From: PBB1 sp043738425
GTDB lineage: Bacteria; Pseudomonadota; Gammaproteobacteria; Burkholderiales; Burkholderiaceae_C
Direction of reading: 5' to 3'
Length of the DNA: 51,140 nt
Assembly: GCA_043738425.1 (NCBI GenBank)
Contig: JAYUGJ010000095.1
Span: forward strand, 1 to 51,140
The position numbers and the translations under genes were made by a program. Positions within the stretch are counted from its first letter, which is position 1. Each line of letters opens with the position of its first letter. The notes beneath the pieces were generated by a model. That model made no database searches. It was not told where the DNA came from and saw only the letters and a list, made by a program, of their open reading frames with translations. Of the stretch, positions 1 through 8,255 are shown piece by piece.

Positions 1-20
1 ATTTGTTTGTTGGTCAGACC

Positions 21-111
21 GCGCCGGGTTCCGCCCCGGCAGGCGGGTAACTTTTATTTGCTGGTCCAAATAAACGTCACCAAAACAAACGACCTGAACG
101 CCAGCCGATTT
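21..111 (+). repeat. left arm of an inverted repeat pair
   Basis: This 91-nt stretch recurs in inverted orientation at 374-464. The outer 40 nt are nearly identical, the rest roughly 75-80% by eye. Inside the arm, GTAACTTTTATTTG (47-60) faces CAAATAAACGTCAC (67-80), so the arm itself can fold into a hairpin. No coding potential was seen. It resembles the interspersed palindromic repeats common in Burkholderiales genomes, but I cannot name a family. Confidence 0.8.
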
Positions 112-373
112 GGGTGTCACGCTTCGGCTACAGGCCGGTCGCGAAAGGCTCAGGCACCGAACGCACGCCGAACTACCGCATTGGTCACCGCGCTAATCGG
201 CACAACCAATGGCCGCTACGGCTCGACCCTGCGGTTCATCGCCACGATGGCCAAAGGCCGAGCCGTGCCGACAACAAGCGGCTGAACATGAGCGAGGAAA
301 CCGGCCAAGTAGTTCGGTGAATGTTCTCGTGCCAGAGCCGACCAAGTAGGTGTGTAGCCGCAGCGGACAAGTC

Positions 374-464
374 AAATCGGCTGGTGTTGAGGCCCTTTGC
401 TTTGGTGACTTTTATTTGGGCCCACAAATGAAAGTTACCCGCCTGCCGGGGCGGAACCCGGCGC
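374..464 (-). repeat. right arm of the inverted repeat pair
   Basis: This is the inverted partner of 21-111 and has the same length. It contains the equivalent internal hairpin, GTGACTTTTATTTG opposite CAAATGAAAGTTAC. The roughly 260-nt spacer between the arms (112-373) has no convincing gene: its short ORFs on both strands lack ribosome-binding sites and typical codon bias. Confidence 0.8.
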
Positions 465-511
465 AGTGCCCCGCATACAAGCGGAACCGCAAAAACCAGC
501 CTGTTCCCGTA

Positions 512-528
512 GTGTCAGGTCTTTAGCC
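512..528 (+). repeat. dispersed GKGTCAGGT motif, copy 1
   Basis: GTGTCAGGTCTTTAG here is repeated in inverted orientation at 14493-14508. It is related to copies at 28213, 39490 and 50016. It lies 17 nt before the 9-bp tandem array. Function unknown. Confidence 0.5.
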
Positions 529-544
529 AAGCGACCGCAGGCCG

Positions 545-626
545 CCACTGCCACCACTGCCACCACTGCCGCCACTGCCACCACTGCCGCCACTGCCGTC
601 ACTGACACCACTGACACCACTGCTGT
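545..626 (+). repeat. 9-bp tandem repeat array
   Basis: About nine copies of a 9-mer close to CACTGCCNC are arranged head to tail and degenerate to CACTGACAC at the right end. The period is a multiple of three, so all frames stay open, which explains the short ORFs across it. I see no start signal or conserved product, so I call it non-coding. Together with the inverted repeat it fills the gene-free stretch 1-687. Confidence 0.8.
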
Positions 627-687
627 CACGGTGCGACACCGCGCTCAAGCGCAACCCACCGCACCGCAACCCAACCGCTCCAGCCAC

Positions 688-711
688 AAAAAAGCCCGGC
701 ACTGCCGGGCT
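688..711 (-). terminator. rho-independent terminator of the PEP-CTERM gene
   Basis: On the minus strand, GCCCGGC-agt-GCCGGGC is followed by six T residues, 21 nt after the stop codon at 732. This is a textbook intrinsic terminator for the gene at 732-1415. Confidence 0.85.
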
Positions 712-731
712 CTCAGTTGACCTGGGTAGCG

Positions 732-1415
732 TCACACCTTGCGGCGACGCGCAGCAAAACCAACGCCTGCCAGCCCCAGGCCCATCAGCGCCCAGGTCTC
801 TGGTTCAGGTACGGCCGGCACGCTGTTGCCTGCGGTGTAGTCGTAATCCAGCCTCAAGTTGTAGCGCGCCTGGGTGGCGATCGACGAGTCCAGGTTGCCG
901 TTGTCGGAACTGATCGCTCCGGTTCCAAACGCCCGCACATCGAAGCCCACCGAACCCAGCGTGCCGGTGCCGATAAGTGCGGCTAACGGAGCCCCGGTCA
1001 GCGTGATAACGCCAGTGTCGGAGGCGGTAAGGGTGCCGAAGTCGACGCCAGAGGTTCCGGCGAAGTCCCTGATGCCGTCAAATGCAGTGGCTGCGAACGA
1101 GGCGCCGGTGGTATTGACATTCGTCGTCAGCAGCGTAACCAGGCTCTTGCGAAACGAGAAAGTTGCACCGGCAACCGGTGTCAGCGTGTCGGCACCCGCG
1201 CCGGTGTTTTCAGCCCTGAAGCGCTGCACGATGTCGTCGCTAAAAGAAAACGTCGCCGAATTGAGGGTGCCCAGCGCGCCGTTGAATTGGCTTGCGCCGA
1301 GCAGATGCGTCCAGTTGGTGGTGGCCAAACCGAATGAGTCGGTAAAAGTCACCGTAGCTGCCTGCGCGCCGAAGGCTGCGAACAGTGCGAGCAAGGCAGA
1401 AGAAGTTTTTTTCAT
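732..1415 (-). CDS. PEP-CTERM exported protein, choice-of-anchor E type
   Basis: This 227-residue exported protein starts with a signal peptide (MKKTSSALLALFAAFGAQA). The mature part begins TVTFTDSFGLATTNWT, which resembles the choice-of-anchor E domain, a beta-rich domain of unknown function. It ends with a PEP-CTERM sorting tail: VPEP near residue 202, a hydrophobic helix and a final RRRK cluster. Such tails are recognised by an exosortase (XrtA/EpsH), which cleaves and anchors or releases the protein at the envelope, usually in exopolysaccharide-producing bacteria. GGAG lies 6-9 nt before the ATG. The gene stands alone, with its own terminator. Class assignment is secure; the biological role is unknown. 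Confidence 0.85.
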   Translation of the reverse strand: MKKTSSALLALFAAFGAQAATVTFTDSFGLATTNWTHLLGASQFNGALGTLNSATFSFSDDIVQRFRAENTGAGADTLTPVAGATFSFRKSLVTLLTTNVNTTGASFAATAFDGIRDFAGTSGVDFGTLTASDTGVITLTGAPLAALIGTGTLGSVGFDVRAFGTGAISSDNGNLDSSIATQARYNLRLDYDYTAGNSVPAVPEPETWALMGLGLAGVGFAARRRKV

Positions 1416-1595
1416 ACGTGCTCCAGAAAGCGTGGAAGAAACTTTCCAGTCGACCTACTTCCAACCGCAAAGTGTTTGGAGTGTGTGCGCAGCATTGACA
1501 AAGCACCAGCCCCTGAACACGGGGATACCGGCGACGCGTTGAAAAGCGCACCGCCGCACCGTCTCAAAATGACACCACCACAGCCGGAGCCCGCC

Positions 1596-1904
1596 ATGAT
1601 CGTTCGCATTGAAATCGACACCCCACAACTCCACATGGCAGCGGCCGACCAGTTCGATTACCGCGTTACCTATGAAGGCGAAGCGCTGTATGCCGACGCC
1701 GAGTTGCCGTCGCTGGTCGATGCGTTGGTGGCCGCGGTGGAAGGCCTGGCACCGGAGACGGTGGGGGCCGAGGTGTGGTTTCGCGGCATCGTCTCGGGCA
1801 CCTACCCGCTGCATGTGATCGCGGGCAACCTGGCACAGATTGCGACGCATGCGCAAAACACCACGGCCGCCATCCTGGAGGCGACCGGCGAGCTGCCTGA
1901 ATGA
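1596..1904 (+). CDS. hypothetical protein, 102 aa
   Basis: I do not recognise this protein. It is acidic and soluble, begins MIVRIEIDTPQLHMA, and shows no signal peptide or membrane helix. The frame is open from 1476, but the ATG at 1596 is preceded by CCGGAG with good spacing and starts the part with typical high-GC codon use, so I chose it. It is divergent from the PEP-CTERM gene and convergent with the GGDEF gene at 1965. Composition matches the chromosome. A real gene is likely; the function is not evident. Confidence 0.6.
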   Translation: MIVRIEIDTPQLHMAAADQFDYRVTYEGEALYADAELPSLVDALVAAVEGLAPETVGAEVWFRGIVSGTYPLHVIAGNLAQIATHAQNTTAAILEATGELPE

Positions 1905-1964
1905 CGCCGGTGGCTCGGCCGGTGGCTCGGCCAATGCAGGCCTGGCGGCGGGCGATGCGGCCTG

Positions 1965-3167
1965 CTAAACCGCCCGCAAGCGCTGTTCGCAGCGATCCGT
2001 GGGTAGCGCGGTTTGCACAGCTTGCGCGGCGGTGCAGGCCTGGTTGCGACCCTGGTGCTTGGCGTCGTACAACGCCGCATCGGCGCGCCCGACGGTGCTG
2101 GCAAACGGCTCGCCAACCGCCAGTTCAGCCACACCGATCGACACCGTCAAGTTGATCGCCGCGCTGCCATGCACCGCGTGGGTGGTTTGCGCAAACGCCT
2201 CCAACATCTTGCGCGCCACGATTTGCGCCGAGGTGATGTCTGCACCGGGCAGGCAGACCAAAAATTCTTCGCCGCCCCAGCGCATCACGCTGTCGCCTTT
2301 GCGCAGCGTGCGCAGCAGCAACTGGGCCACGCTTTGCAACACGGTGTCGCCAGCCGCGTGGCCGTGCGCGTCGTTCAGTCGCTTGAAATGGTCGATGTCG
2401 ATCAGCAACATGGCAGCCGGGGCATCGATCGCATCGAGCCGCAAGATCGGCCGCGACACCAGCTCGACCGCACGCCGGTTCATCAGGCCGGTGAGCGCAT
2501 CGGAGTACGCCGCTTCGCGCAGCTGCGCGTGTTCAGCCGCAGCCGAAAGCACCGCGCTGAACATGTCGGCCAGCGCCTCGAACAAACCCACGCCGACCTG
2601 CTCGAAGTAGTCGGGCACATTGGCATACAGCACCAGCAAACCACGGTCGGCGTTGACGGTGGACGCCAACGGCAGCGCCAGTGTGTTGCGGATGCCGTGC
2701 TGGCCGGCGGCTTCGCGCCACGGCCCGAACAACGACCGCTGCGACACATTGAACGGCTCGACCTTTTTGCCCGCCAGCGTGCGAAACGCCGGCCCCATTT
2801 CGGTGAGCAGGTTGCGGTCGATGACCAGCGAGCGCGCGAACTCGGCACTCGGCCCGGCCACCACCTGCGGCCGGATGGATGCGGTATCAGCCGGGCCGAA
2901 CCAGGTCCAGGCCAGCCGCACATGCGGCGTTGCAAAGGTCAGTGCCTCGCACACGCCGTGGATCATGTCGCGGTCGTTGCGGCGGCCCAGCAGGTTCGAT
3001 GCGCTGCGCACCAGTGATTCCGACACGCGCGCTTTTTCTGCGCTGGCGTCGAATGCGGCGCTGGCCGTCCCCACCGCGCCTGCGCTGGCTTCCAACACCG
3101 CACTGGCGCTGGCCTTCAGCACAGCGCTGGCGCTGTGGGGACGTCGAAATGCAAGGTGCAGTTTCAT
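1965..3167 (-). CDS. GAF-GGDEF diguanylate cyclase
   Basis: The 400-residue protein should synthesise cyclic di-GMP from two GTP. The C-terminal GGDEF domain (about residues 230-385) has an intact GGEEF active-site motif at 298-302 and, nine residues earlier, RKGD, a fitting RxxD inhibitory site for product feedback. A GAF-like sensor region spans about residues 50-215. No membrane helix or signal peptide is seen, so it is probably cytoplasmic. The first 40 residues are an Ala/Ser-rich degenerate repeat (SAVLKASASAVLEASAG), encoded by roughly 30-bp DNA repeats at about 3040-3135, so the true start could lie inside or after it; no strong ribosome site precedes 3167. Target process and sensed ligand are unknown. 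Confidence 0.85.
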   Translation of the reverse strand: MKLHLAFRRPHSASAVLKASASAVLEASAGAVGTASAAFDASAEKARVSESLVRSASNLLGRRNDRDMIHGVCEALTFATPHVRLAWTWFGPADTASIRPQVVAGPSAEFARSLVIDRNLLTEMGPAFRTLAGKKVEPFNVSQRSLFGPWREAAGQHGIRNTLALPLASTVNADRGLLVLYANVPDYFEQVGVGLFEALADMFSAVLSAAAEHAQLREAAYSDALTGLMNRRAVELVSRPILRLDAIDAPAAMLLIDIDHFKRLNDAHGHAAGDTVLQSVAQLLLRTLRKGDSVMRWGGEEFLVCLPGADITSAQIVARKMLEAFAQTTHAVHGSAAINLTVSIGVAELAVGEPFASTVGRADAALYDAKHQGRNQACTAAQAVQTALPTDRCEQRLRAV

Positions 3168-3265
3168 GGCGGTGGCCCGCGGTGGGGCGGGTGGATACGA
3201 GTCTCGATTCAGGGTATCGGCAGATCGGCCCTGCCGCTGAAGGCTGCGCCTGCCAAACTAGACCG

Positions 3266-4000
3266 ATGCTTGCAATTCAATTTCGCGGGGTGAGGCCTGG
3301 TTCGGCTGCGCTGGTGATCGGCATCGCGCTGACTGCCCTTGGCGGCGGCGAGACGCAGGCAGCCTTCGCACAGCTGGCGAACACGGCACCGGTGGCCGCA
3401 TCGGCATCGGCATCGACATCGACATCAACATCAACGTCAACATCGCGGCCGGTGCTGGCGCTGTACGGCGTGCCGCTGAAAAACGCGGCGGCCGAGGTGT
3501 TGATCACGGCCGCGCTGACGGCGGGTGCGCAACGCATCGATCAGCGCCCGGCGGCGGACCAGGCGCTGGCGTTCGATGCGCGCGGCGCGGGCGTGCCGGC
3601 GTTGCAGCGCTTGACGGTGGTGGCCGAAGGCGGCGTGGTCGCCAGCGTGCAATTCATCATCAAACCGTACGGCCAAGACAACGAAGCGCTGCGCCGTTTG
3701 CTGGTGCAAAAGTACGGCCTGCCGACCACCACCGATGGCGCGCGGCGCGTGTCGCCGACCTTTGCGGGCCGCTTTGCACCGCGCGGCAGTTATGAGTGGG
3801 AGTTCGCTGGCGACATGACACTGACCTACCGGCAGCCGGCGCTCGGCGACGCGACGCTGACGTATGCCGATGTGGCGCGCGAAGCGGTGCGTGAAAACCA
3901 ACCTGAAATGGATCGAATTCGCCGCTTGAAGTTGCCCGCGGCAGCTGCCTCAGCGTCCGCCGCCGGTGCGGTCAAAGGCGAACTCGGCAGCAAGTTTTAA
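3266..4000 (+). CDS. exported hypothetical protein with Ser/Thr repeat
   Basis: This unrecognised 244-residue protein starts with a likely signal peptide (MLAIQFRGVRPGSAALVIG, then Ala-rich to about residue 36). A low-complexity linker of alternating Ala/Ser/Thr follows, encoded by a 6-bp tandem repeat at 3399-3447. The folded part (about 65-225) has predicted alpha/beta character, and an Ala-rich tail ends it. The open frame extends back to 2879, but that stretch overlaps the GGDEF gene antisense and reads as a shadow, so I chose the ATG at 3266. It is convergent with the small gene at 4062. Periplasmic or envelope location is inferred. Confidence 0.65.
   Translation: MLAIQFRGVRPGSAALVIGIALTALGGGETQAAFAQLANTAPVAASASASTSTSTSTSTSRPVLALYGVPLKNAAAEVLITAALTAGAQRIDQRPAADQALAFDARGAGVPALQRLTVVAEGGVVASVQFIIKPYGQDNEALRRLLVQKYGLPTTTDGARRVSPTFAGRFAPRGSYEWEFAGDMTLTYRQPALGDATLTYADVAREAVRENQPEMDRIRRLKLPAAAASASAAGAVKGELGSKF
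3399..3447 (+). repeat. 6-bp tandem repeat inside a coding region
   Basis: Units of GCATCG, ACATCG and ACATCA are repeated head to tail and encode alternating Ala/Ser and Thr/Ser after the signal peptide of the 3266-4000 protein. The period is a multiple of three, so copy-number change would not shift the frame. Confidence 0.75.
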
Positions 4001-4061
4001 CGCGTCGCCGCGTCAGCTGTGGCAAGGCTGCGCGCACCCGGTTCGGTGCCGTGCGGATGGG

Positions 4062-4343
4062 TCAGGCAGGACGGTGCAATTGCCAGCGGGCCAGTGCAGC
4101 GTCGCTGATTTCGCTGGCACGCACGAGGTCGGCCAAAAACAAATAGGCGGCGCAGTCGATGCATTGGTGCAGCGCGTCGCTTTCGGCGTAGTCACGGCGC
4201 ACCGGGTCGATCGGCAAGGTAGCCAAGGCGGTGCGTTTGAGCAATATCGAGCGGATGTGGCGGCGCACCACGTACTCAGAAATGAACGCGCAATCTGCGT
4301 CGATTCTTGTGGCCACGGCGACAACGATGGTCTCCAGCTTCAT
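4062..4343 (-). CDS. hypothetical protein, 93 aa
   Basis: This small protein of unknown function begins MKLETIVVAVATRIDADCAF. The ATG at 4343 is preceded by AAGGGA at ideal spacing, which favours it over the longer frame reaching 4403. No signal peptide or membrane segment is evident; two Cys (residues 18 and about 65) are present. It stands alone between the exported protein gene (convergent) and the 3' end of the pabB-pabC fusion. Codon use is typical of the window, so it is probably real. Confidence 0.55.
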   Translation of the reverse strand: MKLETIVVAVATRIDADCAFISEYVVRRHIRSILLKRTALATLPIDPVRRDYAESDALHQCIDCAAYLFLADLVRASEISDAALARWQLHRPA

Positions 4344-4479
4344 AGCAATTCCCTTGTGCGCGACGGCTTGGCGGCGCTGCCCTCGGTGGCAACTGCCTTG
4401 CACTAGTTATCGGCCGGCACGGCGCGGGCGTAAGGGAAATTCGCACAGATGCCGGGTTCACCGCCCTACATTCGCGGCC

Positions 4480-6417
4480 TTAACTTCGCGGCCCACCATG
4501 CACCGCGCCGCCGGCTATCACCCGCGCGGTCAACGGGCCGCGCAACGCGTTGCACACCATCACCGCGTCGGCACGGTCGAGGTCAGCGCGCCACAAGCTG
4601 CGCTCGACCGCGTGCCACGCAGCGCCCTCGAGCACCAGCGCGCGCATCACGCCGGGCAGCGCGCCATCGGCCACCGGCGGCGTGCACCACACGCCATCGA
4701 GTTTCACAAACACCGAGGTGCGGCCGCCTTCGACCAGGCGGCCGTCGGCGGTGAAAAACAAGCTGTCGAATGCGCCCGCCGCTTCGGCCGCACGCACGCC
4801 GTCGTCGTAGGCCTGGCGCAGCGTGGTTTTGAAAGCCGACAGCGGCTGCTGGTTCGGCAAGCGCTGCTCAGCGATCAGCAAGTGCACCGCGGCGTCGCCG
4901 GCGGCGTGGGGCAACGCGGGCAGCACGGCCTGCGCCAGGCGCAACCGGCCGTCGTGCGCCAGCGTCAGCTTGAGCCGGTAGCGCGCGGCCGGTGCCGCCG
5001 ACAAGCCGGCGAGCGTGGCGGCAATCAGCGCCTGCGCCGCGTCGCGGTCGAATGCAAAGCCCAGCGCGCGGGCGCTGTCGGCCAGCCGCGCCAGGTGGCG
5101 GTCGAAGTGCGCGACGCCAACGGCTGCGGTGGCCAGCATCGTTTCGAACAACTCGAAACCCGGTGCGGCGCGGCTCAAAAAATGCGACTTCAACCAGCAC
5201 TCGGCCCATTCGTCAGCCGCCACGCTGTCGAGCACGATGCCCGCGCCGATGCCCAGCGTGGCCGCGCGCAGACCCGGCGTGTCACGACCCGCCTCAGGCC
5301 CCAGCGTGATGGTGCGTATGGCCACCGACAGGCAAAAGTTGCCGATCCGTGGTGTCGGCCGATCGGCAGCCGGCTCATCGATCCAGCCGATGGCACCGCA
5401 GTACAAACCGCGCGGCGTCGACTCCAACCCGGCGATCAACTCCATCGTGTGGTGCTTGGGCGCGCCGGTGATCGAGCCGCATGGAAACACCGCGCGCAAC
5501 AACTCCGGAAACGTCACCTCGGGGCGCAACCGCGCCTGCACGGTGGAGGTCATTTGCAACACGGTGGCGTACGGCTCCACCGCAAACATCGTCGGCACGC
5601 TGACCGAGCCGGTTTGTGCAATGCGGCCGATGTCGTTGCGCAGCAGGTCGACGATCATCAAATTTTCAGCGCGGTTTTTCGGATCGTGCGCCAGCGCGCG
5701 CGCGGCCTCCACGTCGGCCGTCGGCATGCCCACGCGCGGTGCGGTGCCCTTCATCGGCCGCGCGGTGAGCACACCGTCGTCGTGCCGCAAACACAGTTCG
5801 GGCGAGCACGACAGCACATGCGTCGTGGCATCGCGCAGACTACTGGGCGGCAGTTGTATGAACGCGCCGAACGCCACCGGCTGCAGCGCGCGCAGCCGCC
5901 GGTACAGCGCCACCGGCGCGCCGTACGCCTGGGCATGCAGCCGCAAGGTGTAGTTGACCTGGTAGGTCTCGCCGGCCTGAATGGCGGTGTGGATGCGCGC
6001 GATGGCCCGTTCGAATTGCGCCGCATCCACCGACGATCGCAGCCGCGTCACACCGGCCGCGCCGGGCTCGGCCGTGCCCTCGCATTGCGCAAGCCAGGCA
6101 TCGACCGCATCACGCGACAACCGCGCCAACTCGGCAAACACCAGCACCCGCAATGCCGAGGTGTCATCGCCCGGCAACCCCAGGTGACCGGCCCGCAGCA
6201 GCTTCGCGCCCCATTCGTAATCGGCCAGCACCACCGCATGCAGCCCGGCGCGCACATCCGCGTCGACCTGCGCCCACATCGCGTCAAGCGTGGCCGCATC
6301 GGTGCAGTGGTGCGCGCGCAGAAAGCCGGTGTACAGCCGGCTGGTCGGCCGCTGCGGCGTGGCATCGCGGTCATCGAGCAGCGCGAACGGAGAATCATCA
6401 AAAGACGCGACCACCAA
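4480..6417 (-). CDS. pabB-pabC: bifunctional aminodeoxychorismate synthase component I / ADC lyase
   Basis: This 645-residue fusion makes p-aminobenzoate for folate. The N-terminal part (about 1-375) is a chorismate-binding PabB domain: MKGTAPR carries the PabB-type lysine of the P-I-K-G-T motif, and LLRNDIGRIA and GSITGAPK are family signatures. The C-terminal part (about 395-640) is a class IV aminotransferase-fold lyase with FKTTLRQAY carrying the probable PLP lysine; it would release pyruvate and pABA. The glutamine amidotransferase partner PabA is not in the window. The start is TTG (6417) or GTG (6414), with AGAAGGA just upstream; no ATG is available. Such PabB-PabC fusions are common in proteobacteria. 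Confidence 0.92.
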   Translation of the reverse strand: MVVASFDDSPFALLDDRDATPQRPTSRLYTGFLRAHHCTDAATLDAMWAQVDADVRAGLHAVVLADYEWGAKLLRAGHLGLPGDDTSALRVLVFAELARLSRDAVDAWLAQCEGTAEPGAAGVTRLRSSVDAAQFERAIARIHTAIQAGETYQVNYTLRLHAQAYGAPVALYRRLRALQPVAFGAFIQLPPSSLRDATTHVLSCSPELCLRHDDGVLTARPMKGTAPRVGMPTADVEAARALAHDPKNRAENLMIVDLLRNDIGRIAQTGSVSVPTMFAVEPYATVLQMTSTVQARLRPEVTFPELLRAVFPCGSITGAPKHHTMELIAGLESTPRGLYCGAIGWIDEPAADRPTPRIGNFCLSVAIRTITLGPEAGRDTPGLRAATLGIGAGIVLDSVAADEWAECWLKSHFLSRAAPGFELFETMLATAAVGVAHFDRHLARLADSARALGFAFDRDAAQALIAATLAGLSAAPAARYRLKLTLAHDGRLRLAQAVLPALPHAAGDAAVHLLIAEQRLPNQQPLSAFKTTLRQAYDDGVRAAEAAGAFDSLFFTADGRLVEGGRTSVFVKLDGVWCTPPVADGALPGVMRALVLEGAAWHAVERSLWRADLDRADAVMVCNALRGPLTARVIAGGAVHGGPRS

Positions 6418-6568
6418 CCTTTTCCTTCTAGGCGCACCGCCCTCTTGTCAAGCAACCCAAACGCGATATTGTCCTCATCGAGAGCGCGGGTGCGCTCGAT
6501 GCACTCGGTTCGCACGACGCTTACTTCAAGCATCCGCGGTCGATCCGCATCACCAAACTTAAACTTGT

Positions 6569-8059
6569 TTGCGCTGTGCCGCCTTAAAGCCATGGCCAGA
6601 AAACGCAAAACTGTCAGCTACTTTTCGTTGCGCGATAAAAGCCACTGTGCGGCGCGTTTTGGAGTCAGACATTACGAAAAATATATTTGCTTCGGCGCGG
6701 ACGACCCAAAGATCGCAACAACTCAGTTTTTTCGAGGCGCGTCACTCCGAAGATTCAGCGGCGGCATCCGGCACACCATCAAAAGCTGACAAATTTGAAG
6801 CGGTCGCGGTGATCGCACTCTTGCTTTTGCTTTCCATCACGCAGTGGTGCTTGGCACTTAAGCTGCAGCGGCTGGGGGTCTTCAACCAGTACGACGTCTT
6901 TTTCGATGCCGATCCCAACCAGTACGTGTCGGCGATCGCCGATGGCTCCGATTACGGTCGACTCATTCATCCTGCATTTGCACTGTTCGTCAACGCACCC
7001 GTGCGCGCTTTTGATTTTGTCGCTGCGGCGACGGGGATGGTTTCGCCGGGCGCCGTTCGAAGAGCTGCGACCCTCATCGTCTCACCACTTTTTTCCGGTT
7101 TGGCCGGCTGGTTGTGCTGGCGAGCTTTTTGTTTTGCTGGCTTTTCTCGCCGCGCGCGACTGGCGGGATTGCTGCTGTCGCAGTTTTGTTTCAGCCAAAC
7201 CGTGTTTGCAGCACTGCCCGAGTCCTTTGCGTTGAGCGGTGCCGGAGTTGCTGCGCTGCTTTTACTAGCTGTCATTGCGGCGCAGCATCCCGAACGGCTG
7301 AACACCAGATCGGTGCAAGCACAGTGGCTCACGCTGGCGTGCTGGATGACTGGCATCACCGTAACCAACGGCTTGCTTTGCATAACCGTGTGGGCGGCCA
7401 TTCGTTGCAAAGCGGGACGTGTGCGTCGGACGGTGTGTGAGGCGGCCATCGCGGCAGTAATCGCAGTGGGCTTCTGTCTTGGCGCAGTTGTCGCCGATCG
7501 CATGGCATTCGAGCCTGGAACCGGCAACGTGTCGGTTGCCTGGAAGGCCGCGTGGTGGGTCGATCACTTTTCCCACAGCGCTTCGTTGGCTGGTTTTGTG
7601 GAGTTGCCTGCAAGCCTTTTCTCGGCGTTGGTCGCACCGCGCATACACAGCGTGCCAAACGCAGGGGCGCAGATCAGTGATCTGTATCAGTACTCCTTCA
7701 GCGTAGAGCCGGCGAAAAAGTCCACCGCATGGATTATTTTGGGTTGGCTGGGACTGGGCGCTTTATTTGCCTTCTGGCAAAAGCGCTCAATTAATGCAAC
7801 GACGGGTAGAGCCGTTTCAGCGGTGTTGATTTTCAATGCGCTCCTGCTCACCATTTTTGGATCTGAGACGTTTCTGTACTCTCAACACTGGTCAGCTTTT
7901 TTGATTTTTGCCTTCGTGCTGCCGTTCAGCAAGACCAAGTCTCAAAGCTTGTCGACCGTGCTCGCTTTTGCTGTAGTCGCAGTCGTACTTTGTACGTTGT
8001 CCGCGTGGTCAACGATGTTTGCCGCGTTGAACACAACCTTCAATTTTGCTGTGCGGTAA
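6569..8059 (+). CDS. multi-pass membrane protein, possible GT-C glycosyltransferase-like
   Basis: About 496 residues with a long hydrophilic N-terminus (1-75), then roughly 9-11 hydrophobic segments to the C-terminus. After the first helix, a loop contains VFFDADPNQYVSAI followed by GRLIHPAF. An acidic motif in the first periplasmic loop followed by His-Pro is reminiscent of GT-C lipid-linked sugar transferases, but this is inference and no family was recognised. Base composition is clearly more AT-rich than the flanking genes, with codons such as TTT and ATT frequent, suggesting a different history. The start is uncertain: ATG 6569 is the first Met, but the region up to the first helix has shadow-like composition and a downstream GTG or TTG is possible. 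Confidence 0.65.
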   Translation: MRCAALKPWPENAKLSATFRCAIKATVRRVLESDITKNIFASARTTQRSQQLSFFEARHSEDSAAASGTPSKADKFEAVAVIALLLLLSITQWCLALKLQRLGVFNQYDVFFDADPNQYVSAIADGSDYGRLIHPAFALFVNAPVRAFDFVAAATGMVSPGAVRRAATLIVSPLFSGLAGWLCWRAFCFAGFSRRARLAGLLLSQFCFSQTVFAALPESFALSGAGVAALLLLAVIAAQHPERLNTRSVQAQWLTLACWMTGITVTNGLLCITVWAAIRCKAGRVRRTVCEAAIAAVIAVGFCLGAVVADRMAFEPGTGNVSVAWKAAWWVDHFSHSASLAGFVELPASLFSALVAPRIHSVPNAGAQISDLYQYSFSVEPAKKSTAWIILGWLGLGALFAFWQKRSINATTGRAVSAVLIFNALLLTIFGSETFLYSQHWSAFLIFAFVLPFSKTKSQSLSTVLAFAVVAVVLCTLSAWSTMFAALNTTFNFAVR

Positions 8060-8255
8060 ATCTTCTGCGGCCGCATCAACTTCAGACATCAATGCTCAAC
8101 ACACGCGCTATGCCAATACAAAGCGCACGGCGTTTTCGCGCAGCACTTTCTATCCCGCTGCTAGCCACAGCCCCGCCCTTCAAGGCCGACGGGTGGGCCG
8201 AGCTGAGTGCCAACGGCACAACGATGCGACACGCCTGCCGACAAAACCTACGCTC

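Noticed and set aside
545..626. CRISPR array
   Set aside because: Units are contiguous 9-mers without unique spacers; no cas genes anywhere in the window.
466..720. 84-codon ORF across the 9-bp array
   Set aside because: Open only because the repeat period is a multiple of three; no ribosome site and no conserved sequence outside the array.
2013..3017. 334-codon plus-strand frame opposite the GGDEF gene
   Set aside because: It is fully antisense to a gene with intact GGEEF and I-site motifs; composition is that of a shadow frame.
4231..6789. Very long open frame on the plus strand antisense to pabB-pabC (852 codons)
   Set aside because: It is the mirror of a well-recognised enzyme gene. 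GC-rich codon bias leaves the complementary frame open; no family or ribosome site supports it.
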